Source: Thinopyrum elongatum
Taxonomy: Eukaryota > Streptophyta > Magnoliopsida > Poales > Poaceae
Assembly (NCBI GenBank): GCA_011799875.1
Contig: CM022301.1
Span: forward strand, 214,293,888 to 214,357,887
DNA: 64,000 nucleotides
Direction: 5' to 3'
This document shows positions 1-11,497 of this stretch, in pieces. The notes beneath the pieces were generated by a model. The model was given only the letters and a program-made list of their open reading frames with translations. It was not told the origin of the DNA and ran no database searches. Both the position numbers and the translations under genes were made by a program. How positions within the stretch are numbered: the stretch's first letter is position 1; the number at the start of each line of letters is the position of its first letter.

Positions 1-1692
1 CAGAGATAAATATAATTTTGAGAGGTATGCCTTTCCTGTCAACGTCATGATCGAGAGTTCTCAATATCTTCCATGCTAAACAAATTAGCGGTGGTTCCCA
101 AGCGGAAAGGTAGGGTTTACTCCCCCTCCACCAACAATCACAAGCCATGGCTAGCCAAATCCTCGGGTGCCCTCCATACCAACAACTTTCTCGGGGAGTT
201 TGTTTCATTATTTTGCGATTTGATCATGGGACTGGGCATCCCAATTACCGGCCCCTCTCGTGTAAGGACAAGTGAATAAAAACTCATCATGAGAATAACC
301 CTCTTAGCATGGAAGATACTGACCACCCCTTGTCGCTCCATGAGCGGTAAAGGCACACAAAACAAATGTTCATTTGAATGTTTAGAGGTGGCACATGTAA
401 ATTTACTTGGAACGGCAGAGTAATACCGCATATAGGTAGGTATAGTGGACTCATATGGAACAACTTTGGTTTAGGGATTTGGATGCACAAGCAGTATTCC
501 TGCTTAGTACAGGCGAAGGCTAGCAAATAGATTGAGAAGCGACCAACTAGAGACCGACAACGGTCATAAACATGCATTGTGAATAATTAACATTGAATAC
601 TAGAATGACTAGGATATAAACACCATGAACATAAATATCGTGGAGGCTATGTTGGTTTTGAATCAACTACATGCGTGAACATGTGCCAAGTCAAGCCACT
701 TGAAACCTTCTGAGGAGGATACCATACTATCATACTACATCACAGCCATTTTAATGCATGTTAACACCCAAGATAAATTATTATCCACTCCTAGCTACTT
801 AAGTATGGCATGAGCAACTATAATCTCTAATTGTCATCATAAACATGTTTAATCATAATATGTTGAATCATGGATACTGAGTTAAACATATTACAAAAAC
901 AAAAACAAGTTGAGTTCGTACCTGCTTTTCCTTGCCACAATCACTTCATCAAATTATCTTCATTATTGCCTTTCGCTTGCACGACCGAATAATATGTAAA
1001 TAATAATAGTGCAAGAGTGTCATTGACTAAGCTAGAATCTGCAAACATTTTATTCAAAGGAGAAGGCAAAGTAATATGGGCTCTTTGTTAGATCAATAAT
1101 AATACATATGAGATCCACTCAACATTTTCATCGTGGTCTTCTCTTACGATGACTCAACAAAAAGAAAAGAATTTCAGAGAAACACACTGAAATATTTTTG
1201 GAGTTTTTAGTTTTTTTGAAGAAAGCAAATTAACAAAGGAAAAACAAAAACGAGAAAAACTATTTACACGGGAAAGCTCCCAACAAACAAAAGAAAAAAT
1301 AGGAAATCTTTTTGGTTTTCTTTTAATACTACAACTAATTAAAGTAAAAAACAAAAACAAAAAAGAAGCGAGAAATATTTTTGGATTTTCTCAAAGTTTT
1401 TCAGACACACAAGAAGAAAGCAAAAAATAAAACTAACATGGATTATACAATGAAAGAGGATGAACACCGACAACTAGAATGAAATGTGTGGACATGAATG
1501 TAATGTCGGTGAGAAATACATAATCCCCCAAGCTTAGGCTTTCGCCTAGCTTGGTAATCACCATCCATAGTAGCCATCTGGTCCCATATGGAAGTGCTGA
1601 GGCGACGGCACCTGAGCGTCCCAATCCTGGACCTCATCCTCTGCTACTGCCAACACGTTCCGGTAAGCAATGATGTCCGGTGGCAAGACGGT
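1..1692 (-). other. 3' untranslated internal region of the Athila-like element
   Basis: No coding sequence seen; short ORFs here have no recognisable content. It carries a PPT-like run, minus-strand AAGCTTGGGGGAT, at about 1524-1536. A-rich tracts fill 1150-1435. The same order of sequence is present in element D at about 60527-62060, which shows it is a conserved part of the element and not random filler. Confidence 0.7.
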
Positions 1693-2577
1693 TTATCCGT
1701 TCCTGGCATGAAAGTCAAACAAAGCATGTGCAGGCAACGGAATAACATCACGAGTATCCTCACTAAAAACCAAGTTATAACGAATGTGGTGAGGAGGCTC
1801 AGGGGCATCAATGAAATGGTGATCCTGTATAGACTGGTGATCTAAGTAAACTCTAGGCAAAAAATAATCATGAGGGTGTATGTTAACATGAAAACATCTC
1901 ACTAAGAGAGTAGCATAAATTCCACCTTGAATTTTACCCTTAGTCCTATTAGTGTGCAGGCGGCGTGCAATGATAGCGCCCAGACTATAAGTGTTGTCAC
2001 TGAAAAGTGCATGACGTAAAATGGCGAGGTCATGGGCACTGAGTGTACCACCTTCCTCTCTAGCAGTCAAGCATTTCCCTATAAATAGAGCAAAGTAATG
2101 CACGGCAGGAAAATGCAAACTAGTAGCTCGGACTTTCGACACGCCCCTTTCCTCTCCCACAGTTAAAGTGCGGAGAAAACCCTCAAACTCATCCGATCTA
2201 GGCTCTCTTAATTCCCCATCAGAAGGAATCAAACATATCTCACAAAATTCAGCAAGTGGTATCTGATGATGTTCAACATATAAATCAAAATGCACCATGG
2301 GGGGTTCGAGCCTATTCAGGAAATGAAAATTTTGCACAAAGGAATTTGTAAGGATGTGGTGCTGGTCACACTCATCTGCGAGGAAGTTGGTCAATCCGGC
2401 ATTTGCAACAAATTGCGCTAACTCTTGGTAGAATCCGGCTTCATTCATGAAGGTGTCGTGTGGTCATTCGCACGACCGGACCTCCGTCCTGCGCGGAATG
2501 TGGAGGTCACTATCCGAGGAGTCCCCAGTGACTCCCTTGGTGTTCCGTTTCAAGGAACTCCTCCAGAAGAGATTCAT
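1693..2577 (-). pseudogene. Athila ORF1-like gene (plant retrotransposon ORF-1 family), broken
   Basis: An open stretch of 251 codons runs from 2448 to 1693. The same frame extends upstream through one TGA near 2462 to an ATG at 2577, giving about 295 codons. The protein is mixed alpha-type with conserved-looking segments such as FYQELAQFV near the start of the open part and HFPAVHYFALFIGKCL in the middle; no signal peptide or convincing membrane segment is seen. It lies downstream of gag-protease in element order, the position of the extra ORF of Athila elements (sometimes called env-like). Function is unknown. The upstream stop is probably a Trp codon turned to TGA. Family assignment is from memory and position. 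Confidence 0.6.
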
Positions 2578-3495
2578 TTTTCCTATGAACAAACTTCTGA
2601 AATTTTTGGGCCACAAAATGATGTCAATAAAACTTCACATGATTGATAGCAACTACTCATATGGATGTCTAGAGGCTACATAAAGCACTCAAACTACTTG
2701 GAACTCAAAGAATTTAACATGCAAGCTCATTTTCAGTAGCACCAAGAGTAGCTAATTATGCAAAATATAATCCACTAGAGCAAAAACTAATTGGAGCAAT
2801 GGAGGAGTCACATACCAAGTAGCAATCCCTCAAAACAGTTTCGAAAACGGAGCTCCAAGCGAAGAGATCAAAAATCTCACGTTTGGGAGCAAGAACACGA
2901 GAGAGAGAGAGCTGCCAGGAATTTTTTCTAAAGGTAAGAGATGAAGTGGCCTGAAGGAATAAATGAGGGGGTCCCAGTGGGTCCTACAAGCCACCAGGGC
3001 GCGCCCAGGGGGTGGCCGCACCTTGGTGCCTTGTGGGCACCAGGAGCACCCCCCAGTGATGTGTTCAGTGCCAGAAATTCTTAAATATTCCAGAAAATTC
3101 ATGTTAAAATTTCACATCATTCTGAGCACTTTTATTTTGGGGCTATTTTTTATTGCACGGGTAATTCAGAAAACAGGATAATCATGGCAATTTATTGTGT
3201 TTAACTAAAAATAACAGAGAACAAAAAGTAAGTACAGAAAGTTGTGCTTACTGAATTCATTGACCACATGCCCCTAAAAAAGAATCCATTAATAAGGTTG
3301 ATCAAGTCTTATTAACAAACTATTTCTGAGTAACATGAAACCGAAGAATCTTCGTATAACACTAAGTAACCTCAACGGGGTTATGCATCTCCCCAATAAT
3401 AAGTGTTTCATATTTCTTCTGGACAGTAGGAAGAGGGAATTAAAAACTCCCAATAGTAATTGTTGAGGTCTTTTCAATAACATTAATACCATTCA
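2578..3495 (-). other. Internal region between protease and ORF1, no RT or integrase
   Basis: This stretch should hold RT, RNase H and integrase in a complete element, but at about 0.9 kb it is far too short and no RT or integrase motif is seen on either strand. About 3400-3495 reads on the minus strand as a frameshifted tail of the gag-protease frame. The rest, 2578-3400, is noncoding; about 2640-2960 aligns with 62165-62505 of element D. Confidence 0.65.
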
Positions 3496-5091
3496 CTACA
3501 AATTGTTTATACGGAAAGTGCACCGTATGCTCATTACCATTGACATGAAAAGTGGCCTTGCTTTTGTTGCATCAATAACAGCCCCTGCAGTATTCAAAAA
3601 GGGTCTACCAAGGATAATCGACATGTTGTCGTCCTCGGGCATATCGAGTATAACAAAGTCTATTAAGATAGTAACATTTGCAACTACAACAGGCACATCC
3701 TCACAAATACCGATAGGTATGGCAGTTGATTTGTCAGCCATTTGCAATGATATTTCAATAAGTGTGAGTTTATTCAAATCAAGTCTTCTATATAAAGAGA
3801 AAGGCATAACACTAACATTGGCTCCTAAATCACATAAAGCAGTTTTGACATAATTTCTTTTAATGGAGCATGGTATAGTAGGTATTCCTGGATCTCCTAG
3901 TTTCTTAGGTACTCCATCCTTAAAAGAATAGTTTGCAAGCATGGTGGAGATTTCAGCTTCAGGTATCTTTCTTTTATTAGTGACAATATCTTTCATATAT
4001 TTAGCATATGGGCCCATCTTTAAAATATCAGTCAAACGAATACACAAAAAGACTGGCCTAAGAATTTCAGCAAAGGGTTCAAATTCTTCCTCATCCTTAT
4101 TCTTATGTGTCTTAGGAGGAAAGGGCATGGGTTTCTGAACCCATGGTTCTCTTTCTTTACCATGTTTTCTAGCAATGAAATATCTCTTATCATAACATTT
4201 ATTTTTAGGAGGTGGGTTATCAAGATCAACAGCAGGTTCTATTTCAACATCATTACCAGGTTCTTTATCATTGTGTGGTTGAGCATCAACATGAACATCA
4301 TCATTATCATTATCATTATTGCTAGATGAATGTTCATTACCAGATTGTGTTTCAGCATCAGAAATAGAAACATCATTACTATTCTCAGAAGGTTTTTCTA
4401 CCTCAGGTTCACTAGAAGCATGCAAAGTCCTATCATTTTTCTTTTTCTTTTTCTTTTTAGATGGACTAGGTGCATCATTATTAATTCCCTGAGAATCTGG
4501 TTCAATTCTTTTAGGATGACCTTTAGGATATAGTGGCTCCTGAGTCATTCTACCTTCTCTAGTCATTACTCTAACATCATGATCATTCATATTATTACTC
4601 ATCTCATTGAGCAAATCATTTTGAGATTTAGCAACTTGTTCTAACTGAGTTTGGACCATGGAAGCATGTTTACCTAGACCATTAACATCATTAGCAATTC
4701 TAAACAGCAAATCACTCAAGCGATCAATCATGTAGGCATTACATTTCAATTGTTTCGTAACATATGCGTTGAAGTGTTCTTGCTTAACAATGTAATTGTC
4801 AAATTCATCCAAGCATTGACTAGCAAATTTATTATAAGGGATATCACCTTCATCAAATCTTATAAGAGAATTTACCTTTACTACCCGTGTCGGGGTGTCA
4901 AGTCCATGTATTTCTTCAATATGTGGTAAATTCTTGACATCTTCAGCTTTAATACCCTTTTCTTTCATAGATTTCTTTGCTTCTTGCATATCTTCGGGAT
5001 TGAGAAATAGAATACCCCTCTTCTTCGGAGTTGGTTTAGGTGGTGGTTCAAGAAGTGTCCAATCATTATCATTCCTTAATATATTATTCAA
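3496..5091 (-). CDS. Gag C-terminal half plus aspartic protease of Athila-like element
   Basis: 531 uninterrupted codons. Residues about 1-180 are gag-like helical sequence. About 200-300 is a low-complexity Lys-, Ser-, Asn- and Asp-rich linker that includes an eight-lysine run. About 300-400 is a conserved basic segment with the EPFAEILRPVFL motif. The final 130 residues are a retroviral-type aspartic protease with catalytic Asp in CDLGANVSVMP and the downstream ILGRPFLNTAGA flap/C-terminal motif. The protease would process gag in virus-like particles in the cytoplasm. The true gag start is further upstream (6143), so this is the distal part of a frame-broken polyprotein. It ends at 3496 and is not followed by RT. 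Confidence 0.85.
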   Translation of the reverse strand: MNNILRNDNDWTLLEPPPKPTPKKRGILFLNPEDMQEAKKSMKEKGIKAEDVKNLPHIEEIHGLDTPTRVVKVNSLIRFDEGDIPYNKFASQCLDEFDNYIVKQEHFNAYVTKQLKCNAYMIDRLSDLLFRIANDVNGLGKHASMVQTQLEQVAKSQNDLLNEMSNNMNDHDVRVMTREGRMTQEPLYPKGHPKRIEPDSQGINNDAPSPSKKKKKKKNDRTLHASSEPEVEKPSENSNDVSISDAETQSGNEHSSSNNDNDNDDVHVDAQPHNDKEPGNDVEIEPAVDLDNPPPKNKCYDKRYFIARKHGKEREPWVQKPMPFPPKTHKNKDEEEFEPFAEILRPVFLCIRLTDILKMGPYAKYMKDIVTNKRKIPEAEISTMLANYSFKDGVPKKLGDPGIPTIPCSIKRNYVKTALCDLGANVSVMPFSLYRRLDLNKLTLIEISLQMADKSTAIPIGICEDVPVVVANVTILIDFVILDMPEDDNMSIILGRPFLNTAGAVIDATKARPLFMSMVMSIRCTFRINNL

Positions 5092-6143
5092 TAGTTCTTC
5101 AGGTTGTTCAATAGTTTATTCCCTGAAAACACAACCAACACAGCTATATAGGTAGTCCCTAGAAGCATCGGTTAGTCCATTATAAAAGATATCAAGTACT
5201 TCATTTTCCTTAAGAGGATGATTAGGCAAAGCATTAAGTAATTGAGAAGCTTCCCCAAAGCTTGAGGGAGATTCTCTTCTTCAATTTGCACAAAGTTAAA
5301 CATTTCTTAAAGGCAGCTTGTTTCTTATGAGCAGGAAAATATTTTTCACGGAAGTAATATATCATATCCTGGGGACTACGCACACAATCAGGAGCAACAG
5401 TATTAAACCATATCTTAGCATCAACCCTTAGCGAGAAAGGAAACAACTTAAGGATATAGTAGTAGCGGATCTTTTCCTCATGAGCAAATAGGGTGGCTAT
5501 ATCATTCAGTTTAGTAAGGTGTGCTACAACAGTTTCAGTTTCATAATCATGGAAAGGATCGGATTCAACCAAAGTAATTAACTCAGGCTCGACTGAGGAT
5601 TCATAATCCTTATCAGTAACAAAGATAGGCGAAGTAGCAAACTTTGGATCATATTTCATTCTAGCATTCCAAGATTTTTCTTTCAGCTTACATAGTCGTT
5701 TTCTTAAGATCATCTCTATCATTACAAGCAAGAAATTCCCTAGCTATCTCTCCATCCATAACATAACCCTCAGGTATACTAGGCATTTCAATTCTAGGAT
5801 AGCTAGGCCTAATAGGTGAATCATAATTTTCAGTTTTAATAATTTCATCAGTTTCAACATTTTCAAATTCTTTAGCTTTAGCAAGTTATTCATCAAGAAA
5901 TTCACCTAGTAGCATAGTATCATCAAGCAAAGTACTAAAATAATCAATAGCATCATTCATAGCAGAAGTAGCATCATCAATTACTTGTGACATATTAGAA
6001 TTAATAGCAGGTGGTGGTGTCGCAAGCTTACTCAAAACACAAGGTGAATCAAGTGCAGAGCTAGATAACAGTTCCTTACCTGCCCTCGTCCTAGAGGGAA
6101 CGATCTTGGTTCCATCATCCTTCAGATTCTTCATAGTGATCAA
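5092..6143 (-). pseudogene. Gag N-terminal half, broken
   Basis: The ATG at 6143 lies about 40 bases past the PBS, as expected for gag. The frame meets TAA at 5886-5888, continues open to a frameshift near 5710, and resumes as an open stretch 5731-5234. That stretch contains the core retrotransposon gag domain: LKLFPFSLRVDAKIWFN followed about 20 residues later by YFREKYFPAHK. Further disruption separates it from the 5091 frame. Gag is the structural capsid protein that packages element RNA. At least two frameshifts and one nonsense codon make this copy non-functional. Confidence 0.75.
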
Positions 6144-6183
6144 CAGATATAAATCCCAAGTGACTCAGAAAATAGAGCTATGC

Positions 6184-6201
6184 TCCCCGGCAACGACGCC
6201 A
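6184..6201 (-). other. Primer-binding site, tRNA-Asp type
   Basis: Minus strand reads TGGCGTCGTTGCCGGGGA, 11 bases downstream of the LTR end. It is complementary to the 3' end of plant tRNA-Asp with one mismatch, and would prime minus-strand DNA synthesis. Confidence 0.85.
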
Positions 6202-6212
6202 GAAAAAGCTCT

Positions 6213-6972
6213 TGATAACCCACAAGTATAGGGGATTGCAACAGTTTTCGAGGATAGAGTATTCAACCCAAATATATTGATTCGACACAAGGGGAGCCAA
6301 AGAATATTTGCAAGTATTAGTAGTTCAGTTGTCAATTCAACCACACTCGGGGAACTAAATATCTACAGCAGAGTGATCAGTAGCACAGTAATATGATAGT
6401 TTGATAGTAGTAGTAGTAGTAGTACCAATAGCAACGGTAAAGGTAACAGTAGCAGTAGCAGTTTTATAGTGATTGTAACAGCAGCAGCAACATCAGTAGT
6501 AACTTAGCAAGATCAATATGCAGAAGTCATAGGAATTGGATCAATGATGGATAATTATGTTGGATGACATTCATCATGTAACAGTTATAACCTAGGGCGA
6601 CACAGAACTAGCTCCAATTCATCAATGTAATGTAGGCATGTATTCCGTAAATAGTCATACGTGCTTGCGATAAGAACTTGCATGACATCTTTTATCCTAC
6701 CCTCCTGTTGCAGCGGGCTCCATAAGGAAACTAAGGGATATTAAGGCATCCTTTTAATAGAGAACCGGAACAAAGCATTAACACATAGTGAATACATGAA
6801 CTCCTCAAACTACGGTAATCACCGGAAAGAATCCCAATTATTGTCACTTTGCGGTATGCGGATCATAACACGTAATAAGTGCATACAACTTGCAATGTAG
6901 GATCAAGAACACAAATATATACATGAAAACATAAAGGGTTCAGATCTGAAATCATGGCACTCAGGCCCTAGT
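6213..6972 (-). repeat. 5' LTR, truncated (Athila-like, TGATACG type)
   Basis: On the plus strand it begins TGATAACCCACAAG and matches 58591 to about 59338 of element D's LTR. The match stops at ...CCCTAGT (6972), exactly where the Tat-lineage LTR starts; in element D the next bases are GACAAGC. The missing 600 bases should lie beyond the far end of the Tat element, outside the window. An (AGT)n run sits at about 6405-6424. Confidence 0.88.
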
Positions 6973-7468
6973 TGTCGGTGTCAAAACCGGTGGATCTCGG
7001 GTAGGGGGTTCCGAGCTGTGGATCTTGGATCAATGGGGAACAGGGGACTAGGGACATGATGTTTACCCAGGTTCGGGCCCTCTCGAAGAGGTAAAACCCT
7101 ACGCCCTGTTTGATTATATTGCTTGTGTATATGAGGATTACAGAGTCGATCTACCACGAGATCAGATGAACTAAACCCTAAACTAGCAGGATGATGGTTG
7201 TTGTTCTAGCCTCTACAGACTAAACCCTCTGGTTTATATAGATACCAGGGGTCCTAGGGTTACACATGGTCGGTTACAAGGAAAGGATAAACATGCCGAT
7301 TCTTATTATGTTGACTTGGAGGACACACCAAGGCACCAAAAAGCCTCCTGTCCGGACACGGGGTCTCCACATAGTTCGGTCCTCCTAGCGTTGGTAACAC
7401 GGCCCAACAGTTTGGCCCCTAAGGGATAGGCCGGCAGGCCGAAGACCCCCTAATCTAGGACTCCCTCA
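6973..7468 (-). repeat. 3' LTR of Tat-lineage element
   Basis: About 496 bases, TGTCGGTGTC...CTCCCTCA on the plus strand, so TG...CA ended on both strands. The minus-strand PPT abuts its high-coordinate end, which fixes it as the 3' LTR of a minus-strand element. Confidence 0.87.
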
Positions 7469-7469
7469 G

Positions 7470-7482
7470 TAGCCCCCAAACT
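7470..7482 (-). other. Polypurine tract of Tat-lineage element
   Basis: Minus strand reads TTTGGGGGCTA, one base from the LTR. This is the expected primer site for plus-strand DNA synthesis. Confidence 0.82.
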
Positions 7483-7960
7483 TGCCTCCAATGCCGGTGC
7501 TTCATCATGTCTTGAGATCTTTGATATACCCGACGCCTCCGGCTTGCGGGCTGAGTTCCTCTCCTTCTCCGTTTCCGGCACCACCTCCTTTAACCAAGTT
7601 CCCGGAGCTGTTTAAGCTAGAATTCGGCCATGCGCTAACCAGGTAGTGTTCGGAATCCGAACTGCAGATATTACTTAGCCCTAAAGGCCTAACCGCCCAA
7701 GCGTGAATAGTACCTTTACCTGATAACTTTTCGGTGAAGGGTCACACTCGGTCGTATACATCAAACCGTTGTAAAAGCTTCATTCGCCGTTCGAGGCAAC
7801 GCCTCCATTGGCACGTCCCATCGAGGTGGAGATCGTACCCATTTTTTAAGGGATATGATTAATGATTTCAATTCCCCCACTCGCGCATAACGCCGCGATA
7901 ATATCGGGAGGTGGCGAGGCCCATGGCGCAATTAAAGGACTGTTGGCATTCACGGTAGTT
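7483..7960 (+). other. Noncoding 3' region of Tat-lineage element, putative promoter region of the antisense gene
   Basis: No coding sequence is seen between the PPT and the TATA box. It lies directly upstream of the antisense gene and is the natural place for its promoter. No specific operator-like site could be supported. Confidence 0.45.
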
Positions 7961-7968
7961 TATAAAAG
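7961..7968 (+). promoter_or_regulatory. Putative TATA box of antisense gene
   Basis: TATAAAAG, about 140 bases before the ATG at 8102 (context CCAGCCATGG, a good plant start context). Position and sequence fit a core promoter; transcription start is not shown. Confidence 0.5.
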
Positions 7969-8101
7969 AGGAGCGGCCACCGCTTATTTGGGTATGCCTT
8001 CTCCTTCCTCTTGCCATCGCTTTCCCCAGCAGCAGAGCTCTAGCGCCCCCAAATCTTTTCTCCTCAAGCGCTTCTCTCCAGTCATTCCCTCGATCCAGCC
8101 A

Positions 8102-8161
8102 TGGCCGGATCCGATGCAGGAGGCAAGTGGGAGGTCTTCGCCCAAGAAGGCGTCTAGGCAG
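8102..8161 (+). pseudogene. Antisense gene, 5' piece of exon 1 (interrupted by element A)
   Basis: The ATG at 8102 opens a frame that meets TAG at 8156, just before element A. A second frame through the same bases (codon boundary at 8159) rejoins in frame with the downstream piece at 26066 once the insertion and one GGCAG copy are removed. The mismatch between the start frame and the downstream frame implies at least one old indel. The rest of the gene is at 26066-28156. Confidence 0.55.
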
Positions 8162-8531
8162 TGATACGTCTCCAACGTATCTATAATTTTTTATTGTTCC
8201 ATGCTATTATATTATCATTCTTGGATATTTTACAATCATTTTATAGCAACTTTATATCATTTTTTATGACTAACCTATTGACATAGTGCCCAGTGCCAGT
8301 TGCTGTTTTTTGCTTGTTTTTTACTTCGCAGATTATCCCTATCCAACGGAGTCCAAATGCAGCGAAACTTTTTGGAGATTTTTTTTTGGACCAGAAGACA
8401 ACTTGGGAGCTAAGGAAGCACTTGGGGGGAGGCCCGTGTGGTCCACAAGACACTAGGGCGCGCCAGAGGCCCCTGGCGCGCCTTGATGGGTTGTGGGGCC
8501 CAAGGGGGTCTCCTCCACCGCCTCTCAGCTC

Positions 8532-8539
8532 TATAAATA
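8532..8539 (+). promoter_or_regulatory. LTR promoter TATA box (element A, 5' LTR)
   Basis: TATAAATA, about 370 bases into the LTR. The same box is at 24824-24831 in the 3' LTR and, as minus-strand TATAAATC, in both LTRs of element B. A conserved stem-loop follows about 100 bases later. Confidence 0.65.
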
Positions 8540-8632
8540 CCCAAATATTCCAGAAACCCTAGGGGAGTCGACGAAATGCAATTCCAGCCGCCGCAAGTTC
8601 CAGAACCACGAGATCCAATCTAGAGCCCTATT

Positions 8633-8647
8633 CCGGCACTCTGCCGG
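8633..8647 (+). other. Stem-loop in putative R region of element A LTR
   Basis: CCGGCA, loop CTC, TGCCGG: a perfect 6-bp stem about 100 bases after the TATA box. Related pairs occur in the other LTRs of the family (see finding). Confidence 0.5.
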
Positions 8648-9776
8648 AGGGGAACAGGACGGGGGGGTTCATCATCCTCATTGGTGCTCCTCCGATGATG
8701 CGTGAGTAGTTCACCATAGACCTACGGGTCCGTAGGCAGTAGCTAGATGGCTTCTTCTCTCTTTTTTATTCTCGATACAATGGTCTCTTGGAGATCTATT
8801 TGATGTAATGAATTTTTGTGGTGTGTTTGTTGGGATCCGATGACGTTCGAGTTTATGATCAGATCTATATCCATGAAAGTTATTTGAGTCTTCTTTGATC
8901 TCTTTTATGCATGATTATTTATAGCCTCGTATTTCTTCTTCGAATCTTTGGTTTAGTTAGGCCAACGAGATTGATTTTTCTTGCAATGGGAAGAGGTGCT
9001 TTGTGATGGGTTCGATCTTACGGTGTCCTCACCCAGTGACAGAAGGGGTAGCGAGGCACATATGTATTGTTGCTATTAAGGATAAAAAGATGGGGTATAT
9101 TCCTACATGAATAGATCTTGTCTACATCATGTGATCGTTCTTATTGCATTACTCCGCTTCTCCATGAACTTAATGCACTAGATGCATGCTGGATAGCGGT
9201 CGATGTGTGGAGTAATAGTAGTAGATGCAGAATCGTTTTGGTCTACTAATCTTGGACGTGATGCCTATATTCATGATCATTGCCTGGGTATCATCATAAT
9301 TATTTGTTCTTCTATCAATTGCCCAACAGTAATTTGTTTACCCACCATATGCTATTTTCTCGAGAGAAGCCACTAATGAAATCTACAACCCCGGGGTCTA
9401 TCTTTTATCATACTGCTTTGAGATCTATCTTTTATCATATTTGTTTTCAAATCTATTGTTCCAAAAACCCAAAAATACCTTGCTGCACTTTTTCTTTACT
9501 TATTTTATTCCATGTTTTATTCAGATCTATTTATCAAATCTCATACAAACCAATCTATCTTTTTACCTTGGAGGGATTGACAACCCCTCTTACGCGTCGG
9601 GTTCCAAGTATTTGTTCTTTGTGTGCATGTACCATCTACATAGTGTTGCTTGTTTCTCCTACTGGATTGATACCTTGGTTTCACAACTGAGGGAAATACT
9701 TACCGTAGTTGTGCTACATCATCCCTTCCCCTTTGGGGAAATACCGACGCAGTCTAAGCCACGTCAAAGGAATTTT

Positions 9777-9794
9777 TGGCGCCGTTTCCAGGGA
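9777..9794 (+). other. Primer-binding site of element A
   Basis: TGGCGCCGTTTCCAGGGA, 10 bases after the LTR. It matches the tRNA-Asp complement with two changes. Confidence 0.85.
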
Positions 9795-10009
9795 GACATC
9801 ATCAACATATATCAAGTTCCTAATCACAAATCTCATCTCCTTGCAATTTACATTATTTGCCATTTACCTCTCGTTTTCATCTCCCCCACTTCACAAAAAT
9901 ATTTGCCTTCTTTTTCGTTCGCCTTTTTCCTCGTTCGATCTTTTTGTTTGCTTGTTTTACCATGTGCCTTTTATTTGCTTGCATCTTCGCTTGCTGAAAA
10001 TCTATATAT

Positions 10010-10768
10010 ATGGATCCTGATCCACTTGCTAATCTTTTTAAAAGATCCAATCCTGATGAACCAACTGCTAGTGAGTTGAGTGCACTAGATTATCTTTATG
10101 AAGTTTTGCTTGAGATTCATGAATCTGAAAATTGTGATGAATAAATTTATGAAGTGATTCATGATAGCTCCTTGAATGAAAAGCATGATTGCAATGATTT
10201 TACTATAAATTCTATTAATGTCAATTGTGCTAATAATATATAAAACCCCAATCTTGGGGATACTAATTTTGCTATGTCCACTACTTATTGCAATGATCAT
10301 GATTGGGGTGATTCTTCTTATGATCTTGAAAATTTATTTAAGCCTCATGATGAATATGATACTGATAATAATGTTTTCAATAATATTAAAAGTGGGCTTG
10401 GAGAGGTCATGACTTTATTTGATGATAATCCCACTATTTTGGAAGAGTGTCAACTTTGCATGCATGTGGATCACGAAGAGAAAATTTTATATGATAGCTA
10501 TATTGTTGAATTTGATTATGACCCTACATTTAATTACTATGAGAGAGGAAAATATGGTTGTAGAAATTTTCGTGTTATTAAATTTCCTCTCGTTATGTTG
10601 AGATTGTCAATGTTTTATTCTTTTCCTTTGCATATGCTAGATATTTCTTGTCTTGACAATTTGTTTGCTTATAAAATTCCTATGCATAGGAAGTATGTTA
10701 GACTTAAATTTTTTTGTCACATGTTTTATGATTCTCTCTTTGTGCTTCAATTTTTGTCTTTCATGTGA
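10010..10768 (+). pseudogene. Element A internal ORF, unrecognised, Asp/Asn/Tyr-rich, broken
   Basis: The ATG at 10010 opens a frame of 252 codons broken only by TAA at 10142 and 10241 and ending in TGA at 10768. The product is acidic in its first half (frequent Asp, Asn, Glu; e.g. MDPDPLANLF at the start and HDEYDTDNNVFNNI later). Its second half is hydrophobic and Phe-, Leu- and His-rich. I recognise no gag, protease, RT or integrase motif. It occupies the slot where relative element B carries gag-protease, between shared 5' and 3' untranslated regions. The two nonsense codons suggest it is dead. Function unknown; a domesticated or captured sequence, or a highly decayed gag, are both possible. 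Confidence 0.6.
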
Positions 10769-11497
10769 GCATCATAAAAATTATTATGCCTAGCTAGGGG
10801 AGTGAAACGATAGTGCTTGTTGGGAGGCAACCCAATGAATAAAATATGTTTTCTCTTTTTCTTTCTGTTTTTGTGTGTTCACACAATTATGCCTCTGTTA
10901 TGATTGTGATTTTTATGTTTTAATTAGTGTTTGTTCCAAGTAAAGCCTTTGGGATAGCTTTGGGTGATAGTTGATTTGATCCTGTTGAAAAACAGAAACT
11001 TTTGCGTCCAGTAACAGAATTGTTTGAATTCACGGAAGCAACAAAAAATTCTGAATTTTTTACACAAGATTGATATAAAAATTTCATATGTTTTCTTAAT
11101 GTTACAGAATTTTTGGAGTTATATAAGTATGAGTAAAATTCGCGTCTTTACAGACTGTTCTGTTTTTGACAGATTCTATTTTCTTTGCATTATGTGCTTA
11201 TTTTGATGCATCTATGGATTGTATCAGGGGGGGGGTATAATCCATGGTAAAGTTAGAATACAGTAGTTATAATCCAATAACAAAATATGAATGGGTTTGC
11301 AACAGTACTTAAAGTGAAGATTGGTTTTCTTATACTAACGGATCTCATAAAGGTTTTGTTAAGTTTTGTGTGATTGAAGTTTTCAAGTTTTGGGTGAGAT
11401 CACGATGATCAAGGAATAAGGAGTGAAAAGAGCCTAAGATTGGGGATGCCCATGGCCCCCCAAGTTAATATTCAATGAGAACCAAGCAACTAAGCTT

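Larger units (their letters stand above)
1..6972 (-). mobile_element. Athila-lineage Ty3/Gypsy element, gag-protease plus ORF1, 5' LTR truncated by insertion
   Basis: On the minus strand this reads 5' LTR (6972 to 6213), PBS (6201 to 6184), gag (from 6143), gag C-terminus and aspartic protease (5091 to 3496), an ORF1-like gene (2577 to 1693) and 3' untranslated sequence running off the window at base 1. The lineage is inferred from the gag and protease style, the tRNA-Asp PBS and the ORF1. Only about 0.9 kb separates the protease from ORF1, so RT, RNase H and integrase are absent and the element is non-autonomous. Element D (58591-62505) is the same family: its 60527-62505 part aligns by eye with roughly 1-2960 here. 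I suspect the WHAM/Sabrina group of wheat but cannot confirm it. Confidence 0.85.
8162..9766 (+). repeat. 5' LTR of element A
   Basis: 1605 bases, TGATACGTCTCC...GCCACGTCA. It pairs with 24497-26060; a block of about 45 bases near 8275-8325 is missing from the 3' copy. Short ORFs within it are fortuitous. Confidence 0.93.

Noticed and set aside
2830..3102. Minus-strand ORF of 90 codons between protease and ORF1
   Set aside because: No motif; the upper half is LTR-like GC-rich sequence and the frame is not shared with the element D counterpart.
9777..9794. tRNA-like sequences at LTR edges taken as tRNA genes
   Set aside because: Only 12-18 bases complementary to tRNA 3' ends; they are primer-binding sites. 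No cloverleaf is present.
9280..10079. Overlapping ORFs across the LTR end and PBS of element A
   Set aside because: They cross the LTR boundary and PBS, are Phe/Leu/Ser-rich from pyrimidine-rich DNA, and end before the real ORF at 10010.
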